Shown here piece after piece: positions 48,102 to 59,662 of a DNA stretch of 64,000 nt. The notes below the pieces were generated by a model that saw only the letters and a list, made by a program, of their open reading frames with translations, ran no database searches and was not told the DNA's origin. The first letter of the stretch is position 1, and every line of letters begins with the position of its first letter. Both the position numbers and the translations under genes were made by a program. The stretch spans positions 14,266,486 to 14,330,485 of the forward strand of contig NC_034013.1 of the NCBI RefSeq assembly GCF_000346465.2, read 5' to 3'. This stretch comes from Prunus persica. Taxonomy: Eukaryota > Streptophyta > Magnoliopsida > Rosales > Rosaceae.

Positions 48102-48758
48102 GCTGAAGATTGATTTGGCTTGTTAATTTTATGATTTTAGGACATGTTTGTGGGTGGAAGTGATACTAGTTGGACAGCAGCGATTTGGTTAATGTCTGAG
48201 CTTTCGCAAAATCCACGGGTGATGAAGAAAGTCCAAGAAGAGGTAAGAAGAGTGGCGGGAAAAAGGGGATATGTAGAGGAGAGTGACATCAACGAAATGA
48301 AATACCTGACATGTGTGATCAAAGAAAATTTGAGACTTCACCCTCCAGCTCCTCTTTTACTTCCTCGGGAAGCAATGTCTGATGTAAAATTGGGAGGTTT
48401 CGACATCCCTGAGAAGACACAAGTGTTTGTGAATGCATACGCAGTACAAAGAGACCCCAAAGTCTGGGACAAGCCAGATGAGTTTATGCCAGAGAGGTTT
48501 GAGGAGAACAACGTTGGTTTCGTAGGTCAGGACTTTGAACTCATCCCATTTGGTGCTGGGAGAAGGGTGTGCCCTGGACTTGCCTTTGGGGTTGCTTCAG
48601 CGCAATATGTGCTTGCCAATATGCTATATTGGTTCGACTGGAAGTTGCCTAGTGGTGGCAGTAAATTGGCTGAGACCTTGGACATGTCCGAAGTTTACGG
48701 TCTCACAGTCCATAAGAAAAGTCCTCTTTATCTTGTTCCAACACCATACTCCCCTTGA
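46870..48758 (+). CDS. CYP71AN24: Cytochrome P450 CYP71AN24-like; probable phenylacetaldoxime monooxygenase (copy D)
   Basis: Exon 1 is 46870-47832 and exon 2 is 48141-48758; the protein is 526 residues. It has an N-terminal ER anchor, PPSPPRLPWIGNLHQLG, APYGEYWRQVRR, the I helix VGGSDTSW (residues 326-330), KENLRLHPP (ExxR 383-386), MPERF and FGAGRRVCPG (cysteine near 465). The N-terminus (MALLTLFNQIWQEG) fits what I remember of Prunus mume CYP71AN24, which turns phenylacetaldoxime into mandelonitrile in prunasin/amygdalin synthesis on the ER. The exact name is inference, since copies A and B are very close. The intron holds a (TA)n tract at 48077-48101. The gene has a clear TATA box. Confidence 0.9.
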
Positions 48759-49940
48759 TCCCTCCATCATCCAGAGTTTTCATGGCTTTTACTTATGCTC
48801 TTAAATCTGGTTTTTATTTATATTTTTGATGAACAAGGTTGTATCTGCAATACCTGCAGCAACGTAATTTTTTATAATAACAGATATAGAGCGGTATATG
48901 TAAGGCCTCTCTGAGATGTTTTAATCTTCTTTGGAAATTATGAAATGCATTTAATTATAGTATCTCTTGAACATCTCAAGATAAAATGGATATGGTGAAA
49001 TGGAAGGAGAGATGAAGCAGTACCAAAAATAGTTCAAGAAGAGTACCGACCAACCACACCTAACTAAAAACCCAATTAAATGGTAGCAGATATGGCTAAG
49101 CTAAGGTAAGTTTCAATTAGCAGAATAAGCATAGCAATTAGTACATGCTTCAGCAGGTTATGAATGATCCATAAGCTGTTCCAAAAGTTTATTTTGATAT
49201 TTAATTGCTAGTAGTTTTGTTGGGAGTTTTAGAGAACAATGGTCATATCTTCTGGTAATCTTTAATTAAACCTTTAATTTCTTTTCTTTTCTTTTCTTTT
49301 TCGGGTCCGAAGTAGTAGCTCTTGAGACTCTCCTAATAAGATAATTAATTTTCTTGACTGATACTTCTATAGTAATTTAGTATTGTCTAGATGGGAATTC
49401 TTTGTCTTATGGGCGTCAGCAAAATAGCTGCTTATTGACTTTCCTTGAACATTTGTTAGCCCAAGTGAAAATCATTAAGCATCAAAATAAACTCCAGTTG
49501 AATGACCCATGCCAGATAATATTATAGGCTTTTATGTTCTCTAATTCTACATCATTCTTGCTTCTATACACCGATTATCTGGGGCATGGTTTTTACATAA
49601 TATCAGACAGTCAGAATGGAATTTACTGCCAATTGTTATTATTCTTGGACTGAATTGTTCTTTTTGGACATGATGTAAGTTTTGGGATTGACAGTGATCT
49701 ATTGGTCCCATGAGTTTAATTAATTCTATGCAGGTGTTTTAAGCATTTGTTTATTCATATAAACAGTACAAGTACCTCTAATAGCTGTTTAAAGGTTAAA
49801 ATTGTTTACTTTATACATCAAAGGCTGCCGCTATAAATGACTGAGGAGCAGAGCTGTGTGGTTAATTTCGTATTATTAATCACAAGTAGAGGAAATGGGT
49901 GTATATTAGTACCACATTTGCACCAAGTCTGGCTAGAGCT
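48759..49940. other. Intergenic between copy D and the P450 pseudogene
   Basis: AT-rich, no recognised gene. A (TTTTC)n tract lies at 49281-49300. Confidence 0.5.
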
Positions 49941-49949
49941 ACACAGAAA

Positions 49950-51621
49950 CTTAACCATCAACAACTTCCTCTTCCTTGCTCTTCTCTTTTAATTTTGTGT
50001 TTTTCTCACAATCACTAAATCAAGGGGCAAACTTAACTTACCACCACCATCCCCACCAAAGCTTCCGATAAATGGGAAACTTCACCAGGTAGGCACACTA
50101 CCACACCGCTCTGTTCGAGCTGTCTCCGAAAAATTTGGTCCTCTGCCGCTCATGCACTTAGGCCATGCTCCAACTCTTGTGGTTTCATCTGCATAATTTG
50201 CCAAAGAAATTATGAGGACTCATGACATTGTTTTCTCCAACCTGATCAAAACCACAGCTGAAGATATTTTGTACTCTGAATGCAAAGACATAAGTTCTGC
50301 TCCCAATGGTGACTACTGGAGACAAGTTAGGAAACTAGGTGTTCTTGCACTTTTGAGCCATAAGAGAGTAAAAACATTTCAGTTTGTGAGGGAAGAAGAA
50401 GTTGCAATTTTGGTCAGTAAGATTTGCAAAGCAAGGCTGTCCGAGGCTTATGTCCTGGTTGTGAACTCAAACAACTTAGTTGTTAGATGTGTTCTTGGGA
50501 GAAAGTTTGAGGACAAAAATGGTAAGAGCAAGTTTGGGAAACTCGCAAGGAGGATGATGGAACAACTTTCAGCTTTCAGTTTGGGAGATTATTTCCCTTA
50601 TCTGGGATGGATTGACCTCCTTACCGGATTAATTTTGCGCCTTAAAGCAACCTTCGGAGCATTAGATTCTTTGTTGGATCAGGTGGTTGAAGAACATAAG
50701 GCAGTCGAAATAGAAAGTCATCAGCACCAGTCTCTCAAGAAAGACTTTGTGGATATTCTCCTCCAATTCCAAAAATATGGCATGGATGGTTTTGAACTCA
50801 CTCAAGAAAACCTCAAAGCAATTCTAATGGTCTCTCTCTCTCTCTCCCTCTCTCTCTGTATACATTTAATAGACAATGTTCTCCACAATCAATAATCCAG
50901 ATTTACAGTTTAACAACATAATAATACTTTGACCAAAAAAAAACATTTCTATCTCTAAGCTTTTCTTTTTTGCATGTATGCAGGACTTGGTGGTGGGTGG
51001 AACTGATACAACTTCAACATTATCAGAATGGGTAATGGCAGAGCTGGTGAGAAATCCTAGTGTGATGAAGAAAGCCAGAGAAGAGGTAAGAAGAGTGGCT
51101 GGAAAGAAGTTAAAGATAAATATGAATGACATCAATCAAATGGAGTACTTGAAATGTGTCATCAAAGAAACTCTAAGACTACATCCACCAGCTCCTCTTT
51201 TAATTCCTAGACAATCATCTGCCTCAGTAAAAATGTGAGGCTACGACATTCTTCCGAAAAAGAGTGTACGTGAATGCCTGGGCAATCCACAGGGAGGGAC
51301 CCCAAGTTCTGGGAAAGAGCAGAAGAGTTTTTACCAGAGAGGTTTGTGGACAGAATGATTGATTTCAGAGGCCAACACTTTCAATATGTTCCATTTGTTG
51401 TGGAAAGAAGGGCTTGTCCTGGATTGACATTTGGGATTGTGACTGTGGAGTTTGTGATTGCTAACCTATTGTACTGGTTTGATTGGAAGCTCCCCTGTGA
51501 GGGTGCCATGGGGAGAGACTTGGATATGAGTGAAGTCAATGGCCTAACTGTTCATAAGAAAATCCCTCTTCATCTTGTTCCAATACCATACTCTTTGATT
51601 CATCACTCGAGAGATTGTTGA
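49950..51621 (+). pseudogene. Cytochrome P450 (CYP71AN-related) pseudogene
   Basis: Both exons are recognisable: exon 1 to 50827 ([29 protein letters not shown]), and exon 2 from 50984 ([25 protein letters not shown]). Several lesions are visible: no usable ATG and a broken anchor; a TAA at about 50194-50196 where relatives have SADMAKE; a TGA at 51236-51238; and a frameshift near 51290. The heme loop reads FVVERRACPG, losing both glycines of FGAGRRGCPG. The region between EEVAILVSKI and NSNNLVV is also shortened. It cannot make an active P450. Confidence 0.9.
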
Positions 51622-51639
51622 TGATTATGTTAAAGTATC

Positions 51640-52061
51640 AACACCAGCCCAATATCTACACAATTCTAGAGTTGCATGTCGGTTTAGTATAGTCTAGAAA
51701 AGTTAGATATACTATATTATTGTAGTAAGAAATATATACAAGAAGAAAGCCAAAGTCGGTTAAGCAAGTCGGCAGCCAAATCGAAGATTGGGGAATTTTC
51801 TGGGAGATAGACAACTATGCGGCTATTGTATAATAGCCAAGGCAGTGGGATGGAGAGCTATGTCAGTCAGGAATTTTTATAAATAGGCATGAAGTCATGC
51901 ATTGTATAATTGAGCCTTCTAGAGTTTCTCTAGAAGTGAGAAAGAGTGATTGTAAGAGTCGGTCTTTTATTTGAGAGTTCTCTTATTGTAATATTTTATT
52001 AGTCTAATACAAGTAATTTGTTTACTTGTTTTGTCTCACACTGAATATTTTGTTAGCAACA
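51640..52061 (+). mobile_element. Probable solo LTR (copia-like), boundaries uncertain
   Basis: A TATAAATAGGC box (51880-51890) is followed by a U-rich R/U5-like stretch ending TGTTAGCAACA at 52061. This layout is typical of a short plant LTR. I could not find a convincing target duplication, so the start is a guess. Confidence 0.4.
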
Positions 52062-52098
52062 GGCTCTGCACTTGTTTAGCAAAATGAGGAGGAGTTGC

Positions 52099-52440
52099 TT
52101 AATTAAAGTCAGTAGAAAAGGATTCCTCAACACAATCAGGTAAGGAGAAGGAGTTCCATATTGCTTGAGCTCTAGGACAAAGGATGAACACATGCTGAAG
52201 AGATTCCAGATGGCAGTGACAAATCGGACAAGCTGAATTATTTGTCATTTTCCTTCTTGTTCTCTGCACATTGGTCAGAAGTTTATTTTGGGTTATCAGC
52301 CACAGAAACACTTTAAATTTGGGAGGAATCTTAAGCTTCCAAAAAAAATACCAGCTATCATCATCCCCTTGAGACAAGCTGCAACAAATATTATAAGCAG
52401 ATTTAACTGTGAACTCCCCCTTGGAACTAGGGGTGGGCAC
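52099..52440 (-). pseudogene. LINE fragment with zf-RVT domain
   Basis: The minus-strand frame reads GEFTVKSAYNICCSL, WKLKIPPKFKVFLWLI and SACPICHCHLESLQHVFIL. This is the zinc-binding domain that follows reverse transcriptase in plant LINEs. It is cut at its 5' side by the hAT-like sequence starting at 52430. No reverse transcriptase is present. Confidence 0.8.
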
Positions 52441-52640
52441 GGTTCGGTTTGGACCGGTTTTTGCCTCAAATTAGAATCGATCCGGTACTATTCATCCGGT
52501 TTGGTTCGGTTCGGTTTTAATTAAAAAAATTTCAAAAACTGTCCGGTTCGGTTTGAACCGGTTTCGGTCCGGTTCCGGTTCCGGTTCGGTTTTGAACCGG
52601 ATTATAAAAATTATTTTTTTAAATTATTTTTTAATACAAT
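52430..52640. mobile_element. Truncated hAT-type MITE end
   Basis: It begins TAGGGGTGGGCACGG and continues with many GGTTCGGTTTGAACCGG motifs, like the elements at 32098 and 40674. The other terminus is not found. Confidence 0.6.
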
Positions 52641-54145
52641 TCTCAACTGAAATATTATTTTTTTACTTGAAAATTAACAAATTATTCAATTTCATATAAA
52701 AAATAAATATTAAAGTGAGAAAAGAGAGATATTTTGAGATTGAACTTGGATAAATATTAGGTTTTTTTTCTACCTACCTCCACTCCTTTTGTAATGTTAA
52801 TCTTTCTAATGTAAGTGTAACATTGCCACTTGATTATTTATAAATAAAAAAATTTATCGCGACAACGTATTATAATTTGAATGAAATTATCTCCAACACT
52901 TTTGCAAAATCAAAACACCGTGATTATTTATTCATTACAATACGCGTACATGAATTGATAATACCACATACGTAGCAGTGTTGAAGTCACACATAAAATT
53001 ATCTCATGCATGTTCAAACTTGTAGTGCAGCCATGACCTCATTATTTAAATAGAAAGGGTAAGAAAATAAGAGGAAATTGAATTCATGTGGGTCATGAGG
53101 AGACTTTCGGTACTGCATCATCAACTTTTCTTCTTCGACCTTTATAGGCTGCCCATACACCTGCACTTTCCTGGTCTTATATGTGCAAGAGCCTAGAAAT
53201 CGCATAGAAGCCACACAATCTCATCTCTAGTGGAAATAAGAATAATGTCATAAAGAACATTGAAGTCAAAAATATTTGGTGAAAATGATTCAAGATTTGG
53301 TGGTCAATGATAGCAAGAGTCGCATCATTTACACGACGACAATTGTGAAAAGAAACTACCCCATCCTTATTTCTTTCAATTTTATTCTCTCATTTTATAT
53401 GGTTGTAGATTTCCCTTGAAGAGAAGAGTTAATGTCCCCAAAACATACACATTCGCAACCATTGATTGGTACCGTGGACTAAGTACGAGGTTCCACGCAA
53501 TCAACTTTTGGCCGAGAGTAATTTTACAATACCCAAACTCTTCTCTTCAATTAATACTGTCTAAACTGCAAAGAGTTCATTTGTGTCGCTAAACACATGC
53601 GAATAAGATTTGTACTATCTTAGCTAATCACTTAACGAACCATCAATCTAATAAAATTATGATTTTTGTTACTCGACACTCGACACTTGACACTCGTTCA
53701 TATTCAAAAACAAGTGCCTCCGTCACGACTGACCTAAACATTGCTCATAAAACCACATTCCACTTGTGTGCGACTCACCTCACAGTAATTTTCCCCCTAA
53801 TTGGTCGGTGAGAAATTGATGGGTCCAATTTCCAATTTCTAATTGTTGCCCCAAATCGATATTGTGGGCCACAATGCCAAGGGATGGCTGTTTATTTTGT
53901 TAATGAATTGGCGCGTATTTTCTTGTAAATGGTTGGTTCTTGGTTGTCTCAAAATCAAGACGCCCTTTGGGAGAGGCAAGTTTCAATTTTACTTCAACCC
54001 CGTAGAAGCAAATCCATTTGAAGCCTCTGCTTTCTGCCCTCCTGCCTCTACCACTCAAAGCCTCCAACTTTTTAAGCCTCCTCCTCCCCCTAAACTCAAT
54101 TCCAGGCTCTCTCTCTCTCTCTCTCTCTCTTTCTGTCACTCTCCA
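52641..54145. other. Intergenic, upstream of quinolinate synthase
   Basis: AT-rich with no recognised gene. A minus-strand open frame at 53014-53214 has no known product. The last 40 bases before the ATG at 54146 contain a (CT)n leader tract (54109-54130). Confidence 0.5.
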
Positions 54146-57100
54146 ATGGAGGCTTCTTCTGCAACAACCATGGCTTTGAGAGTCTCCTCCTCCTCTTCTT
54201 CTTCTTCGTCTTCTTCCTTCTTCTCCATCTCCCCAAACCACAAGCCCAACTCACTCCCTTTCAAGTTCAGCACTTTCAGACCTCCTCAACCAACCCTCCT
54301 AAAATCTCTCAAATGCATCCAAACCCCGCCTTCCAATTCGAACCCATTAAAGCAGCCTCTCAAAAACCCTCGCTCTGCCTCCCCCTTGTCCTGCTCTGCC
54401 CTTACCCTTTCTTCCTCTCAAACCACCGAGCTCGTCCCCTGCAAGCTCCAAACTTTGATCTCTGAGTTCCAAGCTTTATCTGAGCCGATCGATAGAGTTA
54501 AGCGCTTATTGCACTACGCCACTCTCCTCCCTCCGTTCAACGATTCGGACCGGGTCGATTCGAACCGGGTCATGGGCTGCACGGCCCAGGTGTGGCTGGA
54601 GGCCAAGATGGACAAGGAGGGCAAGATGAGATTCTCGGCCGACAGCGATTCGGAGATTACCAAAGGGTTCTGCTCGTGCTTGGTCTCGGTGCTTGACGGC
54701 GCGTCGCCCGATGAGGTCTTGATGGTCAAGACTGACGACTTGTCGTCGCTGAATGTGGGTTTGCCGGGTGCACAGAGGTCTAGGGTTAATACTTGGCATA
54801 ATGTGTTGGTCAGTATGCAGAAAAAGACCAAGGCTTTGGTCGCCGAGCAACAGGGTAGACCGCCGTTCGAGCCGTTCCCTTCGCTCGTCATCACCGCCGA
54901 TGGGATTCACGCAAAGGGGAGCTTCGCTGAAGCCCAGGTTAGCATAATAGCATGTGGTTCTTGTTGATTTTTATACCTGTATTGCTTAACAGAAGTAAGA
55001 GTTCTGTTATTTTTTTTTATATTTATATTCTAAGTTGGATTTTGTATTTAATTGCAGGCGAGGTACTTGTTCCCTGATGAGTCTAAGGTTGAGGAACTTG
55101 TTAATGTGTTAAAAGAAAAGAAAATTGGCATTGTTGCACATTTTTACATGGACCCGGAGGTCCAAGGTATATTAACTGCTGCACAGAAGCATTGGCCTCA
55201 CATCCATATATCTGATTCTTTAGTCATGGCGGATTCAGCTGTGAATATGGCAAAAGCTGGTTGCGAATTCATTACAGTTTTGGGTGTTGATTTTATGTCC
55301 GAAAATGTCCGGGCTATTCTTGATCAGGCTGGCTTTGAAAAGGTAGTTCCTTGTCTCTGTTCATGGATTTGTCCTTAAGAAATGCAAAACGTGTTCTGTA
55401 CTTGTTAAGGCTTTGATATCTCGAAGGTTCAATGCAATGCAGATTCTTCAAATGTACTGCTCTGTATCTATCTTAGTGCATGAGTTGAGTGTAGTGTGCT
55501 TTATTTGTAGTAGAGTTAACTGGATTTTGGTTTGGTGCCAGATACTGGTGAAGCAGTTAATGGATTTATTCCTTTTCCATAATCTTTGATTGCAGGTTGG
55601 CGTCTACAGGATGTCAAATGAACGGATTGGTTGTTCTTTGGCAGATGCTGCATCTAGCCCTTCTTATATGAGTTATCTTGAGGCAGCTTCTAGGTCTCCT
55701 AATTCGTTGCATGTTGTCTACATTAACACTTCTCTAGAGACAAAAGCATATGCTCATGAGCTTGTGCCAACAATTACGTGTACTTCTTCAAATGTTGTAC
55801 AAACCATTTTGCAGGTTGGTGGGATTACAACCTTTATCTCAATCATATGTGAATTCTGCAATGTTTCTTGTTAAAAGATCAAACAGTATTGGCTTTTTAT
55901 TCTTGCTATCGTACTTTCGTTAATGCCAAGTCCCTTATCTCTGCAGGCTTTTGTTCAAGTGCCTGATGCAAACATATGGTACGGGCCTGATTCTTACATG
56001 GGTGCAAATATTAGAGAATTACTCCAGCAGATGACTAAGATGACGGATGAAGAAATTGCTGAGATACATCCAGAACATAATAGAGACTCAATCAGATCTT
56101 TGCTACCTCGCCTGCATTATTTTCAGGTATTTGTATTTTCATGGACTGTTCTAGAGTTGTGCATAATTCCTTTCAATTGGAGATAAGGATAGCATAACAA
56201 TTTTTATTCCTTTAGTTTTCTGTGCATTTTCTGATTTTGGTCGTCATACTGCTTTTTTTTTTTTTTAAATGATTATGCAAATTTCTGGCATCAGGATGGG
56301 ACATGCATAGTACATCATTTATTTGGAAATGAAGTTGTGGACAGGATAAAAGAAATGTACTGTGATGCGTATCTAACTGCTCATTTCGAGGTGCCTGGAG
56401 AAATGTTTTCTTTGGCAATGGAAGCAAAGAGAAGAGGAATGGGGGTTGTGGGCTCTACCCAGAACATACTGGATTTCATAAAACAGAGGATTCAGGAGGC
56501 TTTGGATAGAAATGTTAATGAGCATCTTCAGTTTGTGTTAGGAACGGAATCTGGAATGGTGACTTCAATTGTCGCAGCAGTTCGTGGTTTGTTAGGTTCT
56601 GCAAGGTCTGGGGGAGCAGAGATTAATGTAGAAATTGTATTTCCAGTTTCATCTGAATCGGTGACAACATCATCAAATGCTTCCCCAGGCCTTAACTCTG
56701 TTAAAGTGGGCGATGTCATACTTCCTGTTATACCTGGAGTTGCCAGTGGGGAGGGATGCTCCATTAATGGCGGCTGTGCATCCTGTCCATACATGAAGGT
56801 TAGTTGCCCTTTTCATGATTGGTTTTGATAAGTTCATGAAGGTTAACACATTCTTAAATATTCTAGCATGTAATCTGATATGCTGGAGATAACTAGACTT
56901 TTATGAAAATAACCAGCCTATGCATGTCTCAGTATTTTTCTGCATGCATGTATGTTAAATTGGTTGTAGTCTGTAATACATCTCAAACTAACACCTGGCC
57001 TAGCGTAGCATTCAGGTCCCACATAACAGGGACATTTTTACACAAGATCTATCGTTCTTGTGATACATAATTTGTATTTCGTAGAGTGATGTGACCATGA

Positions 57101-57731
57101 AAATGGATGAGAAAATTCTGGAAGATATCCCCTAAGTATTCTATTAGTAAAATTGGTAGGATGTTCTATAAAAAGTACCTCTCATCTTTAGTTTAACTCT
57201 CAAAGGTTGCAAGAATAGCTAATGCCAGACGTCCTTGGGTTTTCTGATGTAACAGTTGGTCTTGGCAAGCCTTATTGGAAATTGAATAAATAGAAGTGGA
57301 TGATTAGTTATTGTTCATTTTCCCTCAAGTTATATTTTCCTCTCAGATATGTTTGATTGAGCTAAGGTTTCTCACATAATATGTAATGTAAAATGCCAGA
57401 TGAATTCTCTCAGCTCTCTCCTGAAAGTTTGCCACCACCTGCCTGATGAGACGAATTTTGCTCTTTCCGCATATGAAGCTGGCCGATTCAAACTGCAAAC
57501 CCCCAATGGAAAATCAGTTGCAGATGTTGGGTGCGAACCAATTTTGCACATGAGGCACTTCCAGGTTAGTTACTGAGAACAGTAAATATCTGTATACACA
57601 AGGAGCCTCTTGAGTTTTTAGACTCACCTCTCTGCGGATATCTTTTGCAGGCCTCTAAAAAACTGCCAGAGAAGCTCATTTCCCATATTCTTCATCCGTC
57701 GGGTAATGGGAGCTCATCAGTATTAAATTGA
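54146..57731 (+). CDS. QS: Quinolinate synthase, chloroplastic (SufE-NadA fusion), 7 exons
   Basis: Exons 54146-54937, 55058-55342, 55596-55814, 55947-56126, 56295-56798, 57400-57564 and 57651-57731 give 741 residues. All introns are phase 0. The Ser-rich first 80 residues look like a plastid transit peptide. A SufE domain follows (about 98-225) with the active cysteine in MGCTAQVW (residue 144). NadA follows, with AHFYMDPEVQG, ADSAVNMAKAG, NILDFIKQ and the Fe-S cysteines in NGGCASCPYMKMNSL. The enzyme condenses iminoaspartate and dihydroxyacetone phosphate to quinolinate for NAD synthesis; the SufE part is thought to help rebuild the oxygen-sensitive [4Fe-4S] cluster. The ATG at 54146 is chosen over an upstream frame extension (53843) that lacks targeting character. 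Resembles Arabidopsis At5g50210. Confidence 0.94.
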
Positions 57732-59662
57732 GTCAAGCTTAGCCTCATGAAATCAGCCTGGATTAGCAAGCAGATTATGAATCCTGGGGAAGGCTTCCTT
57801 GAAGCAAAGCTTTCATTGCCAGAACTTTGTTGTGCCTTCTCTTCAATTTCTTTTTCATAAACGGGTCATGCAGTTTATCTAGCTTGATTGCTCACAGCAT
57901 AGTTCAGTGTTTAGATCTGTTGGAATGAAAGTTATAATAAAATTGTAACCCCAAAAAGAAAAGGCTATAATAACAGTGATTGTTATATTTAAACTGTATA
58001 GTTGTCAGAACAGTGACATTCTTCATTGATTAACATGGATTTTAGATTCCCCTCGTCCGGGGCAATGCTACGCAGCCAACAATTGTCATCTATGAGATTT
58101 GAATTCATGACGTTCTCCACTAAATTTAATTAGAGAATATGTGTCGCGTGAGAATATGTGTCGCTAAACCAAATTGGTTGATAGGTTGACACAGCTGTGC
58201 AATAAGATGAACCAGGCCCATGGTGAATAATGAGGTGAGGTTGTTCTGATACAAGACCTCACCAACGAACCAGTATTTAATTTTTACTGTTGGAAATAAT
58301 TGGTTATTTTATTGGCAAAATTACCTGAACACTGTTGGATTTTGGCTCACAAGAACAAGAGCAGTGAATTTTGGCGCTCATATTTACCCCACGTCTCGCA
58401 ACCAAAGCACAGTTTGGAAATGGCAATCTGGTAATTCTGCCACCAAATGAAGATCATAAAGAAAAACTAATTATTGGGCTGGGTCTTTATATATATAATT
58501 TTGATCAACACTATTATTTTAATAAATTAAAAAAAAAATAAAAAATAAAAATAAAAATAAAAAACAATTCCCGTTGAATATTGAATTGAGTGTGAAGAGG
58601 AAATAGTGGGGTGCACATTGCGTAAGGCAACAAACCGAAATTCGAGTCCTTTTGGAACTCAACTCCCTCCTCTGGTTGAAGACGGTGTCGTACTGGGTTG
58701 TCGTTTATATTACGATAATCGCTTCCTCGTCTCGTCCCTCAGACTCAGAACAAACGGAGAAGATAACCCCCCCAGTTTCTCTCACTGCAAAAACTCCCAC
58801 CTGGTACGTTCATCTTCATTATTATAATTTTTTTTATAAAGATTTTCGGTTCTAATTACAAAACCCATTGTTCCAGTTCTTAATGCAATCCAAAATCTCT
58901 ACTGGGATCTATGCAATTACAGTTTATTTATTTTTTACCCAATTGCGCTTTTTCTTTTTCTTTTTTTCCCAGAATTGGGGATTGGTTTGTTTCGGTTTAT
59001 AGTTGTTGACAATGTGTATGTTAATTCGGGCCTGAATTATGTTTGGTTTGTTCTGAAGCTATGAACTTTGTCATGGGAACATTCAAATTCTGGAAATTTA
59101 ACAACCCAGAATGTGGATTTTGCATTTGAAACAAAAACTGAGGTTAAATGTAGTAAGGTTGTACTCATATGCTTGATTTTTGGAGAGAGAAAATCTGGTT
59201 TCCATAGTCTGGTAGATACTAATTGTAATTCAATATGATATTGGTCTTTTAATGTTCAAAGTTACTTTGCAACTTACAAATTCGAGAAGGGAACACCATG
59301 GTCTTATTGGAAAATTGCTTGATGAATTTCTTTTGAGTGAGTTTGGATGCAACTAAAGGGCCCTGAAAATTGTTTCTATATATGTTCGAGAATTTTTTAG
59401 ATCCATTCTTTGGACTTAAAACTTGCCCTGTAGATGTTTCCCTTGATACATTGCTTCTGCTGGTGATTGTGGTTCCACCTTTAGCAGCGTGAGCACCCAT
59501 AAAATGAATTGAATGAATGATTGTTGATGCTGAATTTAGTCTCATGAGTGGCACTAATCTAAGTCTTGTATTTTGACTGCACTTCAAAAGTACTCATGCT
59601 GCAATGAAATTGAACGATTTTTTTATTCTGTCTCACAGGATTCTGCTGCACCTGCAAGCTAC
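57732..59662. other. Intergenic plus 5' UTR exon and intron of the phosphatase
   Basis: After the quinolinate synthase 3' UTR there is AT-rich sequence with a direct repeat GAGAATATGTGTCGC (58133 and 58151). A likely non-coding first exon of the next gene ends near 58801 (CCACCTG followed by GTACGT). Its intron would run to the acceptor TCTCACAG at 59638. Confidence 0.5.

Noticed and set aside
21412..48758. A complete plant biosynthetic gene cluster for cyanogenic glucosides
   Set aside because: Only P450s of one subfamily are present. No CYP79 or UDP-glucosyltransferase gene is seen, so this is a tandem array, not a multi-step cluster.
51611..52061. Exact solo-LTR boundaries with target duplication
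   Set aside because: The TGTTG...CAACA ends are tempting, but the flanks GAGAT and GGCTC do not match, so only an approximate LTR is reported.
53014..53214. 66-codon minus-strand frame that looks protein-like
   Set aside because: No start context, splice sites or family that I recognise; left unannotated.
53843..54145. Upstream extension of the quinolinate synthase frame
   Set aside because: The extension lacks plastid-targeting character and includes a CT-rich leader; the ATG at 54146 begins a typical transit peptide.
54506..54910. Long antisense frames opposite quinolinate synthase
   Set aside because: Shadows of the GC-richer coding exon on the other strand.
59573..59662. Upstream extension of the phosphoesterase frame
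   Set aside because: A good acceptor (TCTCACAG at 59638) lies within it, so the upstream part is probably intron.
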